From JBDTMC01 sp039934475 (GTDB lineage: Bacteria; Acidobacteriota; Terriglobia; Bryobacterales; Bryobacteraceae), in assembly GCA_039934475.1 (NCBI GenBank), contig JBDTMC010000392.1, positions 1-7,406 on the forward strand: DNA of 7,406 nt, given 5' to 3'. The position numbers and the translations under genes are program-made. The notes under the pieces were generated by a model. That model was not told where the DNA came from and did not search any database. It worked only from the letters and a program-made list of their open reading frames with translations. Positions 1 through 6,138 of this stretch are shown in pieces (the stretch's first letter is position 1; every line of letters begins with the position of its first letter).

Positions 1-786
1 ACTGGCAGTGCCATGTGGTACGGACGCCCGTTTAAATGCCACAAGAAGGGCGGCCACGGGCGCATTGGCCTGCACGGCGCCATCGTCGGTTCCTGTGACG
101 TCTTTTTCTACGCTCTTGGCAACCGGATGGGAATCGACACCATCGCCAAATATGCCGACATGGCAGGACTAGGCCACAAGACCGGTATCGACCTGCCTCA
201 TGAGGCCGAGGGTATCGTCCCCTCTACCGCCTGGAAATTACGAACAGCGCGAGAGAAATGGTATGCCGGAGAGACCATCTCTGTGTCCATCGGCCAAGGC
301 GCGTTAACAGTCACGCCCCTGCAGATCGCCTACGCCATCGGCGGCCTCGCTAATGGCGGAGTGTGGATGAAGCCGCATGTGGTTAGGGAATCTAAGAGTA
401 TGGAACCCGCCCGTCGCGCCAACATCAACATCGAGAACGCGATGCAGGTGGTAAACGGCATGTATGGAGTGGTGAATGAAGGTGGTACTGCCGCCCAATC
501 GCGTATCCCGGGTATCGAGTTCTGTGGCAAGACAGGAAGCGCCCAATTGGCTTCCAACGAATTTCTCAAGGGTACAAACGCCGGCCGCGAAATGAAGGAT
601 AACGCCTGGTTTGTCGGTTTCGCTCCCAAACAGCCCGAAATTGTCGTCGCTGTCTTGTTCGAAAATGGCGTCCATGGCCCCTTCGCCGCCCCCATCGCCC
701 GCGATGTCATCAAAGCCTACTTCGACAAGAAGGCGCGCAAAGAGCAAAAGTTGCCCCTCATAGCGCAGGCGTGGAGCGTCCACTAA
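1..786 (+). CDS. mrdA: Penicillin-binding protein 2 (peptidoglycan D,D-transpeptidase), 3' part only
   Basis: This is the C-terminal 261 residues of the class B PBP that cross-links peptidoglycan during side-wall elongation, acting in the periplasm with RodA. The reading frame is open from base 1, so the N-terminus, the dimerisation domain and the SxxK serine motif lie upstream of the window. Visible motifs are GHG (H19 in window numbering), SCD (S31-D33, the SxN-equivalent motif, codons 91-99), the conserved SIGQG stretch followed by TPLQIA, and KTGSAQ (K177, codons 529-546), which corresponds to KSGTAQ of E. coli PBP2. The later FVGFAP and ENGVHGP segments also match the family. C13, H19 and C32 sit at the spacing of the zinc ligands D365/H371/C384 of E. 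coli PBP2, recalled from the literature and not checked by alignment. The stop codon is one base from the rodA start, which indicates co-transcription and probable translational coupling. The identification is firm. Confidence 0.95.
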   Translation, partial: TGSAMWYGRPFKCHKKGGHGRIGLHGAIVGSCDVFFYALGNRMGIDTIAKYADMAGLGHKTGIDLPHEAEGIVPSTAWKLRTAREKWYAGETISVSIGQGALTVTPLQIAYAIGGLANGGVWMKPHVVRESKSMEPARRANINIENAMQVVNGMYGVVNEGGTAAQSRIPGIEFCGKTGSAQLASNEFLKGTNAGREMKDNAWFVGFAPKQPEIVVAVLFENGVHGPFAAPIARDVIKAYFDKKARKEQKLPLIAQAWSVH

Positions 787-787
787 G

Positions 788-1879
788 ATGGCCGTCTACC
801 GCTCCATCCGCGACCTCGATTGGTCCATGATGCTCATCGCGCTCGCCATCTGTGCCATTGGCGTGCTGCAGATTTACAGTGCCACTCACGATACCGGATG
901 GCGCGGCGCGTGGTGGAAGCAGGTCGTCTACATCGCTATCGGTTTGGTCCTTTTGTGGCTGGCCACAAAACTGGATTATCATACTCTGCTCGATAACGTG
1001 CCGGTGCTGTACGCATCTTCTGTAGTCCTGTTAATCCTGACTTTCTTGATCGGTGCCACGATCTTTGGCTCCCGGCGCTGGATCCCTCTGTTTGCCGGCT
1101 TTCACTTTCAGGTCTCGGAGTTCGTCAAACTGGTGATAATATTGCTGGTATCGCGGTTTCTAACCGAGATCAAGAGTGAACGGCTGGAGATTCGCGATTT
1201 CTTGAAGCTGGCGGCCCTCGTGGGTCTCCCCATGGCGCTGGTGCTGAAACAGCCAGACCTTGGGACGTCGTTGACCTACCTGCCCATCCTGGCGATGGGT
1301 GTTTTTCTGTCGGGGTTGCGCTGGCAGTATGCGGTTTCGGTCGTCGTTTTAGTGGTGTTGGTGCTGCCCGTGGGGTGGCACTTCTTGAAGGATTATCAGA
1401 AGCAGAGGTTGGTGTCGTTCCTGGATCCGGAGGGCGATCCCCGCGGTTCAGGGTATCAGGTCATTCAGTCCCGTATCGCGGTCGGCGCGGGCGGGATGTG
1501 GGGTAAAGGAGTAACCCGCGGAACCCAGACGCAACTCCGGTTCCTGCCTGTTCCGCATACCGATTTTATTTTCTCCGCCTTCAGCGAGGAACATGGTTTC
1601 GTCGGAGTAGTGGTCGTATTAGGATTGTATTTTCTGCTCTTGATGCAGATTGTTCAGAATGCCCAGACGGCTCCAGACCGGGCTGGTATTTTCATCTGCA
1701 TGGGAGTGGCGGCTGTGTTGGTGTTTCATCTGCTAGTGAATGTCGGGATGGTAGTGGGACGTATGCCCGTGACCGGGATTCCGCTGCCCCTTATGAGTTC
1801 AGGCGGGTCGAGCACAATCACTTTTTTCTTGATGTTGGGGCTGGTCAATAACGTCCGGCTCCGGCGTTTTGTCAACTGA
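788..1879 (+). CDS. rodA: Rod-shape SEDS glycosyltransferase RodA
   Basis: RodA polymerises lipid II into glycan strands in the inner membrane as partner of PBP2. The 363-residue protein is of normal family length and very hydrophobic, with roughly ten membrane segments beginning near residue 13. SEDS landmarks appear in order: GSRRWIPL and FQVSEFVKL (about residues 95-115), KQPDLGTS with D157, DYQKQR and LDPEGDPRGSGYQ, the GKGVTRGTQTQ loop, HTDFIF with D259, and the C-terminal GIPLPLMSSGGSS. D259 aligns with the essential aspartate of RodA (D262 in E. coli). The ATG begins one base after the PBP2 stop. A GGAG lies about eleven bases upstream, inside the end of mrdA, consistent with translation coupled to mrdA. 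FtsW is the only realistic alternative; adjacency to PBP2 favours RodA. Confidence 0.96.
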   Translation: MAVYRSIRDLDWSMMLIALAICAIGVLQIYSATHDTGWRGAWWKQVVYIAIGLVLLWLATKLDYHTLLDNVPVLYASSVVLLILTFLIGATIFGSRRWIPLFAGFHFQVSEFVKLVIILLVSRFLTEIKSERLEIRDFLKLAALVGLPMALVLKQPDLGTSLTYLPILAMGVFLSGLRWQYAVSVVVLVVLVLPVGWHFLKDYQKQRLVSFLDPEGDPRGSGYQVIQSRIAVGAGGMWGKGVTRGTQTQLRFLPVPHTDFIFSAFSEEHGFVGVVVVLGLYFLLLMQIVQNAQTAPDRAGIFICMGVAAVLVFHLLVNVGMVVGRMPVTGIPLPLMSSGGSSTITFFLMLGLVNNVRLRRFVN

Positions 1880-1881
1880 GC

Positions 1882-1901
1882 GGCGGAGGTGAGAACCCGC
1901 C
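1882..1901 (+). other. Small GC hairpin just after rodA
   Basis: GGCGG (1882-1886) is complementary to CCGCC (1897-1901) around a ten-base loop, starting three bases after the rodA stop codon. No T-run follows, so it is not a textbook intrinsic terminator. It could stabilise the 3' end of the mrdA-rodA message or be part of the leader of the next gene. Five base pairs is weak evidence by itself. Confidence 0.3.
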
Positions 1902-1921
1902 AGGATAGCGCTAGCAGGATT

Positions 1922-2088
1922 GTGGTTCAGTGATTGGCTCTCGGGACCGGCGGCTACGGCCGGTCTCCCTGAGGCTGTCGGGAGATGTTCTTTAGAGTAG
2001 GCTCCGTCTCCCGCGCGGCCTGAAGTTACAAGATTCGTTACGTACGCCCGCCGGACCGACGTCGCTCCGCCCGGGTGACTTGAACCGC
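1922..2088 (+). promoter_or_regulatory. Candidate structured RNA leader upstream of the RNase E/G gene
   Basis: This non-coding stretch holds more complementary segments than expected by chance. GTGGTTCA (1922-1929) can pair with TGAACCGC (2081-2088; one G-U pair), closing a domain of about 167 bases. Inside it, GACCGGC (1945-1951) pairs perfectly with GCCGGTC (1959-1965). TCTCCC (1964-1969) pairs with GGGAGA (1980-1985). CGGGAGA (1979-1985) pairs perfectly with TCTCCCG (2007-2013). CGGA (2052-2055) pairs with TCCG (2066-2069). The second stem excludes both the first and the third, which is an architecture typical of switching RNAs. I recognise no known riboswitch, ribosomal-protein leader or ncRNA family. 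No convincing protein-coding frame or sigma-70 promoter was seen in this gap. The pairing is read directly from the sequence; a regulatory role is inference. Confidence 0.4.
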
Positions 2089-2118
2089 CTGCCATTGTCA
2101 GTCCAAACGGATTCCGCC

Positions 2119-2137
2119 CTCCGTGCTTATTACGGAG
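2119..2137 (+). promoter_or_regulatory. Hairpin sequestering the ribosome binding site of the RNase gene
   Basis: CTCCGT (2119-2124) and ACGGAG (2132-2137) form a perfect six-base-pair stem around the loop GCTTATT. The 3' arm contains the GGAG that serves as Shine-Dalgarno, seven bases before the ATG at 2145, so the folded form would hide it. The A/U-rich single-stranded loop resembles the kind of site RNase E/G enzymes prefer. Feedback control of RNase E through its own 5' UTR is established in E. coli; that the same happens here is inference. Confidence 0.5.
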
Positions 2138-2144
2138 AGTGGTC

Positions 2145-4958
2145 ATGGGTAAAGAGCTAGTTGTTTCGGCGAATCGTCACGAAACCAAGGTTGCGATTCT
2201 CGAAGACGACCAATTGGTCGAAATCTTTTTTCAGCGCGCCAACGAGTATTCCCTCGCCGGCAGCATCCACAAGGGCCGCGTCACGCGCGTTCTCCCCGGC
2301 ATGCAATCGGCATTCGTCGATCTCGGCCTGGAGCGCGATACATTTCTCTACGTCTCCGACTTCTTCGAAGAAAACGAAGAGTATGAGGCTCTACCTGGCG
2401 ACGACAAGGGTCGCCGCAGTAGTAGTCCACGCGAGGAACGGCCGGAACGGACGGAACGCGTCGAGCGGTCTGATCGGCCGGAGCGATCGGATCGGCCTGA
2501 ACGGAATGATCGGCCTGCTGAGCGCTCGGATCGTCCCGAACGAGTGGAACGGCCCGAACGATCCGATCGGCCCGAGCGGAATGATCGGCCCGAGCGGAAT
2601 GATCGGCCCGAGCGGAATGATCGGCCTGAGCGGAATGATCGGCCTGAGCGCCCCGACCGCGTCGAACCCATCGCACCTCCCGCCATTCAGGCGGCATCGT
2701 CCATCGCTCCTGCCACAGCCGCGCCATTCGCTCCGCCTGCCGATGGCCGCCAGGACGACGCCAATCGCGGACGACGTTCCCGCCGCCGCCGTGGCCGGGG
2801 ACGCGGTTTCCCCGATTCCAAGTACGCTAGCGACTCCCCTGCCGGCGAGGAAACCGCTACCGAGACCGAAGAGCCCCGCGAAGCCACCCCCAGCGAAGAC
2901 ATCATGCTGCTGCCCGGCGAAACGCTCCGCAAGTACAGCCGTCCCGTTCACCATGAGGCTCCGTTGGCCGCCGAAGCCGTCGCCGATCTCGAAACAGAGG
3001 CCGACGACGACCTCATCGAACAAGAAGCCGTGGCCGAAGCCGTGCCCGCCGCCGAGCCGCTGGTTTCTCAGCAACCTGAACCTCTCACCATCGAAATAGT
3101 CACCGTAATCGAGGAACTGGAAGCGATCGATGCCTCTAGCGACCTCGACGAAGCCATCCTGGATCGTGTTGAGGCAGCCGAAGCCGAAGAACAGGAACGG
3201 GAGATGACCACCGGTTCCTATGCCGCCAGTGAGATTCTCGACACTGAGCCCGCACCCGGCGAGAATGAACCCGAAGTGGACGCGCCGGTTCTGCTCTTGG
3301 ACCCGGCTGGCGATCTGATCGAAGAGCAACTGCTGGCCGCCGCCGAAGGCGACGAAACGGCGCTTGCCGAGGGGTCGGAAAACGAAGGCGACGAATTCGA
3401 CGGCGATGAGATTGCCGAAGCATCCGCTGAGTCAGAGAGCGGGGAGCTTGGCGATCCGGAGGCAGACAGCGAGTCGCCCGAACCCGCACGCATCCCGCAA
3501 AGCCTCACCGCAACCTTGCGTGAGCAGGGTGGCCGCTATCCCCACCGATCCTCCCGCCGCATGCGCCGCCGCCGTGGCGGTTATGAAGGCCGCGCAGACG
3601 GGCAGTCGGCACAGGGTGGTCCAACACCGCGTCCTCCTCAGGAAGCAGCCGCGCCGGTAATCGCGCCCCCTCGTGAAGAGCGACCCGCGCCGCGCGAAGA
3701 ACGCAGTGCGCCCCGTGAGGAACGAACCGTCACCCGGCCCGACAAGCCGGCACCCACCGTTTCCATCACCGACCTTCTCAAGGAAGGGCAGGAAATCCTC
3801 GTCCAGATCGCCAAAGAGCCGCTCGGCCAAAAGGGCGCGCGCATCACCTCTCACATCGCCCTGCCCGGGCGCTACGTCGTCTACATGCCCACGGTTGACC
3901 ACCTCGGCGTGTCCCGCAAGATCGGCACCGACGAAGAGCGTCTGCGCCTCAAGCGCATCCTGCAAACGCACCGCATCGGCATTCCCGGCGGCTACATCAT
4001 GCGTACCGCCGGCGAAGGCAAATCGGAAGAAGAGATCGCCGCGGACATGAAGTACCTCTCCAACCTCTGGCTCGACATTCGCCAGAAAGCGGATAAGCGT
4101 CCCGCCCCCGCTCTACTCCACCACGACCTCGACATCGTGCAGCGCATTCTGCGCGACCAGTTCGCCGAGAACTTCAAGGCCATCTGGGTGGACAATGAGG
4201 ACCTCTACGAGAGCATCCTCAACTTCGTCCAGCGCTTCCAGCCCGCCCTGGTCGGCCGCGTCAAGATGTACACCCGGCCCGTCCCGATCTTCGACTCCTT
4301 CAACATCACCGCCGAGTTGGAGAAGGCCCTCCGGCCGAAGGTTTGGCTCAAGTCCGGTGGTTACATCGTCATTAATCAGACCGAAGCGTTGGTGGCCATC
4401 GACGTCAACACCGGTAAGTACGTCGGTAAGTCCAACCGCCTGGAAGATACCATCGTCAAGACCAACACCGAGGCGGTCAAGGAAATCGTCCGCCAGATCC
4501 GGTTACGCGACCTCGGCGGTATCATCGTCGTCGACTTCATCGATATGGACGAGCGTAAGAATCGCCAGAAGGTGATGCAGACGCTCGAAGACGCCATGCG
4601 CGCCGACAAGGCTCCTAACAAGATCCTCCAGTTCAACGATTTCGGGCTTGTGGCCATCACCCGCAAGCGCGTCAAACAGAGTCTGGAGCGTACTCTCTGC
4701 GCACCGTGCCCGTATTGCGAAGGCGCGGGCTATGTGAAGAGCGTCGCCACCGTAGTGGGCGAAATCCTCCAGGAAGCGGCCAAGATTGCCGGCGTCGTGG
4801 AGGGTAAGGATTGCATGCTCCGCGTGAATCCCGAGGTCGCCAAGTATCTCAAGTCCACTGAGAATAAGTATCTGGAAGAGCTCGAAGGTACCCTGGGCCG
4901 GCCCGTCCTGGTCGTCAGCGACGGACGCCTGCATCAGGAGAAGTTCGACCTTACCTAG
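2145..4958 (+). CDS. rng: Ribonuclease E/G (Rne/Rng family) with a large disordered insertion in the S1 domain
   Basis: This endoribonuclease would cut single-stranded A/U-rich RNA in rRNA maturation and mRNA decay. The first half of the S1 domain is residues 1-75 (IHKGRVTRV at 41-49, FVDLG). A low-complexity block follows from about 80 to 537. The second half of S1 resumes at SITDLLKEGQ (540). The 5'-phosphate sensor motif RTAGEGKS begins at R620/T621. The catalytic metal ligands are D753 (AIDVNTG) and D797 (VVDFIDMDE). The zinc-link is C855-P-Y-C858 followed by EGAG. All anchors after the insertion are offset by 450-451 residues from E. coli RNase E (R169, D303, D346, C404, C407), so the enzyme core is intact. 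There is no C-terminal scaffold tail; the protein ends about 80 residues after the zinc-link. ATG 2145 is preferred over in-frame GTG 2139 because GGAG (2134-2137) lies seven bases upstream of it. Lack of a tail suggests RNase G, but rne is possible. Confidence 0.94.
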   Translation: MGKELVVSANRHETKVAILEDDQLVEIFFQRANEYSLAGSIHKGRVTRVLPGMQSAFVDLGLERDTFLYVSDFFEENEEYEALPGDDKGRRSSSPREERPERTERVERSDRPERSDRPERNDRPAERSDRPERVERPERSDRPERNDRPERNDRPERNDRPERNDRPERPDRVEPIAPPAIQAASSIAPATAAPFAPPADGRQDDANRGRRSRRRRGRGRGFPDSKYASDSPAGEETATETEEPREATPSEDIMLLPGETLRKYSRPVHHEAPLAAEAVADLETEADDDLIEQEAVAEAVPAAEPLVSQQPEPLTIEIVTVIEELEAIDASSDLDEAILDRVEAAEAEEQEREMTTGSYAASEILDTEPAPGENEPEVDAPVLLLDPAGDLIEEQLLAAAEGDETALAEGSENEGDEFDGDEIAEASAESESGELGDPEADSESPEPARIPQSLTATLREQGGRYPHRSSRRMRRRRGGYEGRADGQSAQGGPTPRPPQEAAAPVIAPPREERPAPREERSAPREERTVTRPDKPAPTVSITDLLKEGQEILVQIAKEPLGQKGARITSHIALPGRYVVYMPTVDHLGVSRKIGTDEERLRLKRILQTHRIGIPGGYIMRTAGEGKSEEEIAADMKYLSNLWLDIRQKADKRPAPALLHHDLDIVQRILRDQFAENFKAIWVDNEDLYESILNFVQRFQPALVGRVKMYTRPVPIFDSFNITAELEKALRPKVWLKSGGYIVINQTEALVAIDVNTGKYVGKSNRLEDTIVKTNTEAVKEIVRQIRLRDLGGIIVVDFIDMDERKNRQKVMQTLEDAMRADKAPNKILQFNDFGLVAITRKRVKQSLERTLCAPCPYCEGAGYVKSVATVVGEILQEAAKIAGVVEGKDCMLRVNPEVAKYLKSTENKYLEELEGTLGRPVLVVSDGRLHQEKFDLT
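2472..2654 (+). repeat. In-frame 18-bp tandem repeat array encoding DRPERN/DRPERS units
   Basis: Three identical 18-base units (GATCGGCCCGAGCGGAAT) run from 2565 to 2618. A one-mismatch copy follows at 2619-2636 and a partial copy at 2637-2654. More diverged units, one with a three-base insertion, extend back to about 2472. The period is a multiple of three, so the array encodes repeated Asp-Arg-Pro-Glu-Arg-Asn/Ser, a strictly alternating charged peptide inside the RNase insertion. The identical central units and decayed 5' flank suggest recent expansion by slippage or unequal recombination. Confidence 0.9.
3669..3731 (+). repeat. Three 21-bp units encoding PREERxx heptads
   Basis: Three consecutive seven-residue units (PREERPA, PREERSA, PREERTV) occupy the end of the low-complexity insertion, just before the S1 domain resumes. 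The DNA copies use different synonymous codons (CGT/CGC/CGT, GAA-GAG/GAA-GAA/GAG-GAA), so this array is older than the DRPERN array or the peptide pattern has been kept by selection. Confidence 0.75.
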
Positions 4959-4965
4959 AATTGGA

Positions 4966-4989
4966 GCGGGCCGGCTTCACCCGGCCCGC
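4966..4989 (+). terminator. Strong GC hairpin just after the RNase gene (possible terminator or processing stop)
   Basis: GCGGGCCGG (4966-4974) and CCGGCCCGC (4981-4989) form a perfect nine-base-pair stem with the six-base loop CTTCAC, starting seven bases after the rng stop codon. The T-rich stretch CCTTTTCCTT comes about 20 bases later, too far for a classical intrinsic terminator. It may be an imperfect terminator, a 3'-end stabiliser or an attenuator before the next gene. Part of the palindrome would be coding only if the next gene began at TTG 4961. Confidence 0.5.
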
Positions 4990-5002
4990 ACTGCCCATCC
5001 CA

Positions 5003-5869
5003 GTGTCCCGCCTTTTCCTTCTCCTCGCGCTTTCGCTCACCAGTCTGCTGGACGCACAATCGCTCCGTGTCTACTCTGAGTTCTACCGCATCGACCCTTT
5101 CGGCAAACCGATCCCGGCCGATGGAAGCCCCGTGCCACGCGAGATCATTTCGCCCGCCGTCGCCCGCAACGGCTTCACCTCGTTCCGCATCGTAGTGACC
5201 GCTCCGCCCGCCATCCCATTCACTCTGCACATCGCACAGAACCCCGACAATACTGCCGAAATAAAGCTCTACCGGGAGATCTACGCCAAGTCCGGCGAAA
5301 CGTGGATTCCCGATCGCCTCGAACCCGTTGAAGTTCCTTATACCGGCACGGTGGCGCAAGCAGTCCGCACCATCCCCGGTCAATCCGTGCAGTCCTTCTG
5401 GCTCGACGCGCGCCTGCCCGCCACCGTCCCGCCCACCCGCTTCCGCCTCGAGGCGCAGTTGAACATCAACCAGGAATGGATCATCTACCCGATGGAAGTC
5501 CGCGTCCAGCAGGCGGTCTTACCCGCGCCGCCGGAATCGAAAACCGGCCTATCGTCCCTCGAATCCCCCTCCGACTCCCCCGCCCTCAGCGTCCTTCGCG
5601 AGTACCTCTGCGGCGCGCCCACCGGCAAGCCGGAGCCGGACATGTCGGTCCGCCAGTTCATCCGCCGCAACGCCCTCCAGGACGCCGCCCTCGCCCGTGA
5701 TCTGGAACCCTCCCGTACCCGTCAAATTCTCCAGCAAACGCTCATCTGGTCGGCAGGTTTCCCAGACCTGACACCGACGGCTTGGTGCAAGGCCCCAAAG
5801 CGTCCCGAAGGCTCTGGCAGCGAGTGGTATCTCAAGGTGCGCCAATACCTTCTCTCCGGCAAGAGGTAG
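5003..5869 (+). CDS. Hypothetical exported protein with an N-terminal beta-rich domain
   Basis: I do not recognise this family. From GTG 5003 the product is 288 residues and starts with a good Sec signal peptide: one Arg, then the hydrophobic run LFLLLALSLTSLL, with likely cleavage near LDA-QS (residues 16-20). Residues about 20-180 look like a beta-sandwich. The closing pattern, an FWLDARLP strand, a turn, RFRLEAQL and then MEVRVQ, resembles the Ig-like N-terminal domain of some secreted glycosidase-like proteins; that resemblance is weak and by eye. Residues about 190-288 are Pro/Ser-rich and then helical and basic, with two cysteines, in LCG and WCK. An alternative start at TTG 4961 adds 14 residues encoded through the 4966-4989 hairpin, so it is less attractive, although neither start has a clear Shine-Dalgarno. 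It follows rng by 44 bases and could be read through from it. No catalytic motif was seen. Confidence 0.75.
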   Translation: MSRLFLLLALSLTSLLDAQSLRVYSEFYRIDPFGKPIPADGSPVPREIISPAVARNGFTSFRIVVTAPPAIPFTLHIAQNPDNTAEIKLYREIYAKSGETWIPDRLEPVEVPYTGTVAQAVRTIPGQSVQSFWLDARLPATVPPTRFRLEAQLNINQEWIIYPMEVRVQQAVLPAPPESKTGLSSLESPSDSPALSVLREYLCGAPTGKPEPDMSVRQFIRRNALQDAALARDLEPSRTRQILQQTLIWSAGFPDLTPTAWCKAPKRPEGSGSEWYLKVRQYLLSGKR

Positions 5870-5895
5870 GGTCAAGTGCCGTGCTAAACTACTGA

Positions 5896-5918
5896 GTGGC
5901 GCCCTAAGCCAGCGCCAT
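5896..5918 (+). other. Inverted repeat between the hypothetical gene and tRNA-Ser
   Basis: TGGCGC (5897-5902) and GCGCCA (5912-5917) pair perfectly around a nine-base loop, extended by a G-T pair at 5896/5918. It ends 13 bases before the mature tRNA. It could end the upstream transcript, though no T-run follows, or be a stem in the tRNA precursor leader. TAAACT at 5885-5890 is a possible -10 element for the tRNA, but no matching -35 was found. Confidence 0.3.
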
Positions 5919-5930
5919 TCCAAACGAACC

Positions 5931-6020
5931 GGAGAGATGGCCGAGTGGTTGAAGGCGCACGCTTGGAAAGCGTGTATAGGGGAAACTCTATCGAGGGTTC
6001 GAATCCCTCTCTCTCCGCCA
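5931..6020 (+). tRNA. tRNA-Ser (anticodon GGA, reads UCC/UCU)
   Basis: A complete class II tRNA can be folded by eye. The acceptor stem is GGAGAGA (5931-5937) with TCTCTCC (6010-6016), discriminator G6017 and encoded CCA at 6018-6020. The anticodon stem is CACGC/GCGTG (5958-5962, 5970-5974) with loop TTGGAAA, giving anticodon GGA at 5965-5967. The long variable arm typical of serine tRNAs is a six-pair stem (5976-5981 with 5986-5991, one G-U) capped by a GAAA tetraloop. The T-arm is GAGGG, TTCGAAT, CCCTC (5993-6009). All elements are canonical, and no nearby duplicate of its 3' end suggests use as an integration site. Confidence 0.97.
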
Positions 6021-6138
6021 GAACCTTCTTCCAATAGCCTCCTTCGCACTTCGCCGCCAAAGATTGCTATCATCGTCGGAAAATGACGGAACAATCCCAA
6101 CGCTCTCCTGAGACTCTAGTTTCTAGATGGTCATCCCA

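Noticed and set aside
2070..2092. TTCAAGTC-like T-arm on the minus strand, suggesting a tRNA
   Set aside because: The flanking bases do not form a five-pair T-stem, and no acceptor or anticodon stem could be found around it.
1799..2146. Minus-strand frame across the rodA-rng gap as a small gene
   Set aside because: It overlaps the 3' end of rodA antisense and has no recognisable domain; the gap is better explained by RNA structure.
2472..2654. Repeat array as CRISPR
   Set aside because: Units are 18 bases with no unique spacers between them, are in frame with the surrounding protein, and have no cas genes nearby.
2161..3099. Second + strand frame of 312 codons overlapping the start of the RNase gene
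   Set aside because: It is a +1-type shadow of the same repeat and biased codons, encodes no recognisable domain, and cannot coexist with the clear S1 and catalytic sequence of the real frame.
2391..3329. Long minus-strand open frame (312 codons) opposite the RNase gene
   Set aside because: It lies entirely antisense to the low-complexity insertion, and its product mirrors the DNA repeats (PIIPLRPIIPLG-like). The 18-base period, a multiple of three, and GC-rich codon use keep all frames open; the + strand frame joins known RNase E/G domains at both ends.
5931..6020. tRNA-Ser 3' end as an integration site of a mobile element
   Set aside because: No integrase, no duplicated tRNA 3' end and no change in gene style was seen on either side within the window.
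5549..6100. Minus-strand 183-codon frame spanning the tRNA
   Set aside because: It runs antisense through the tRNA gene and the end of the hypothetical gene, and includes the GERGIRTLDRVSPIHAF-type peptide that is a well-known spurious translation of tRNA-Ser antisense.
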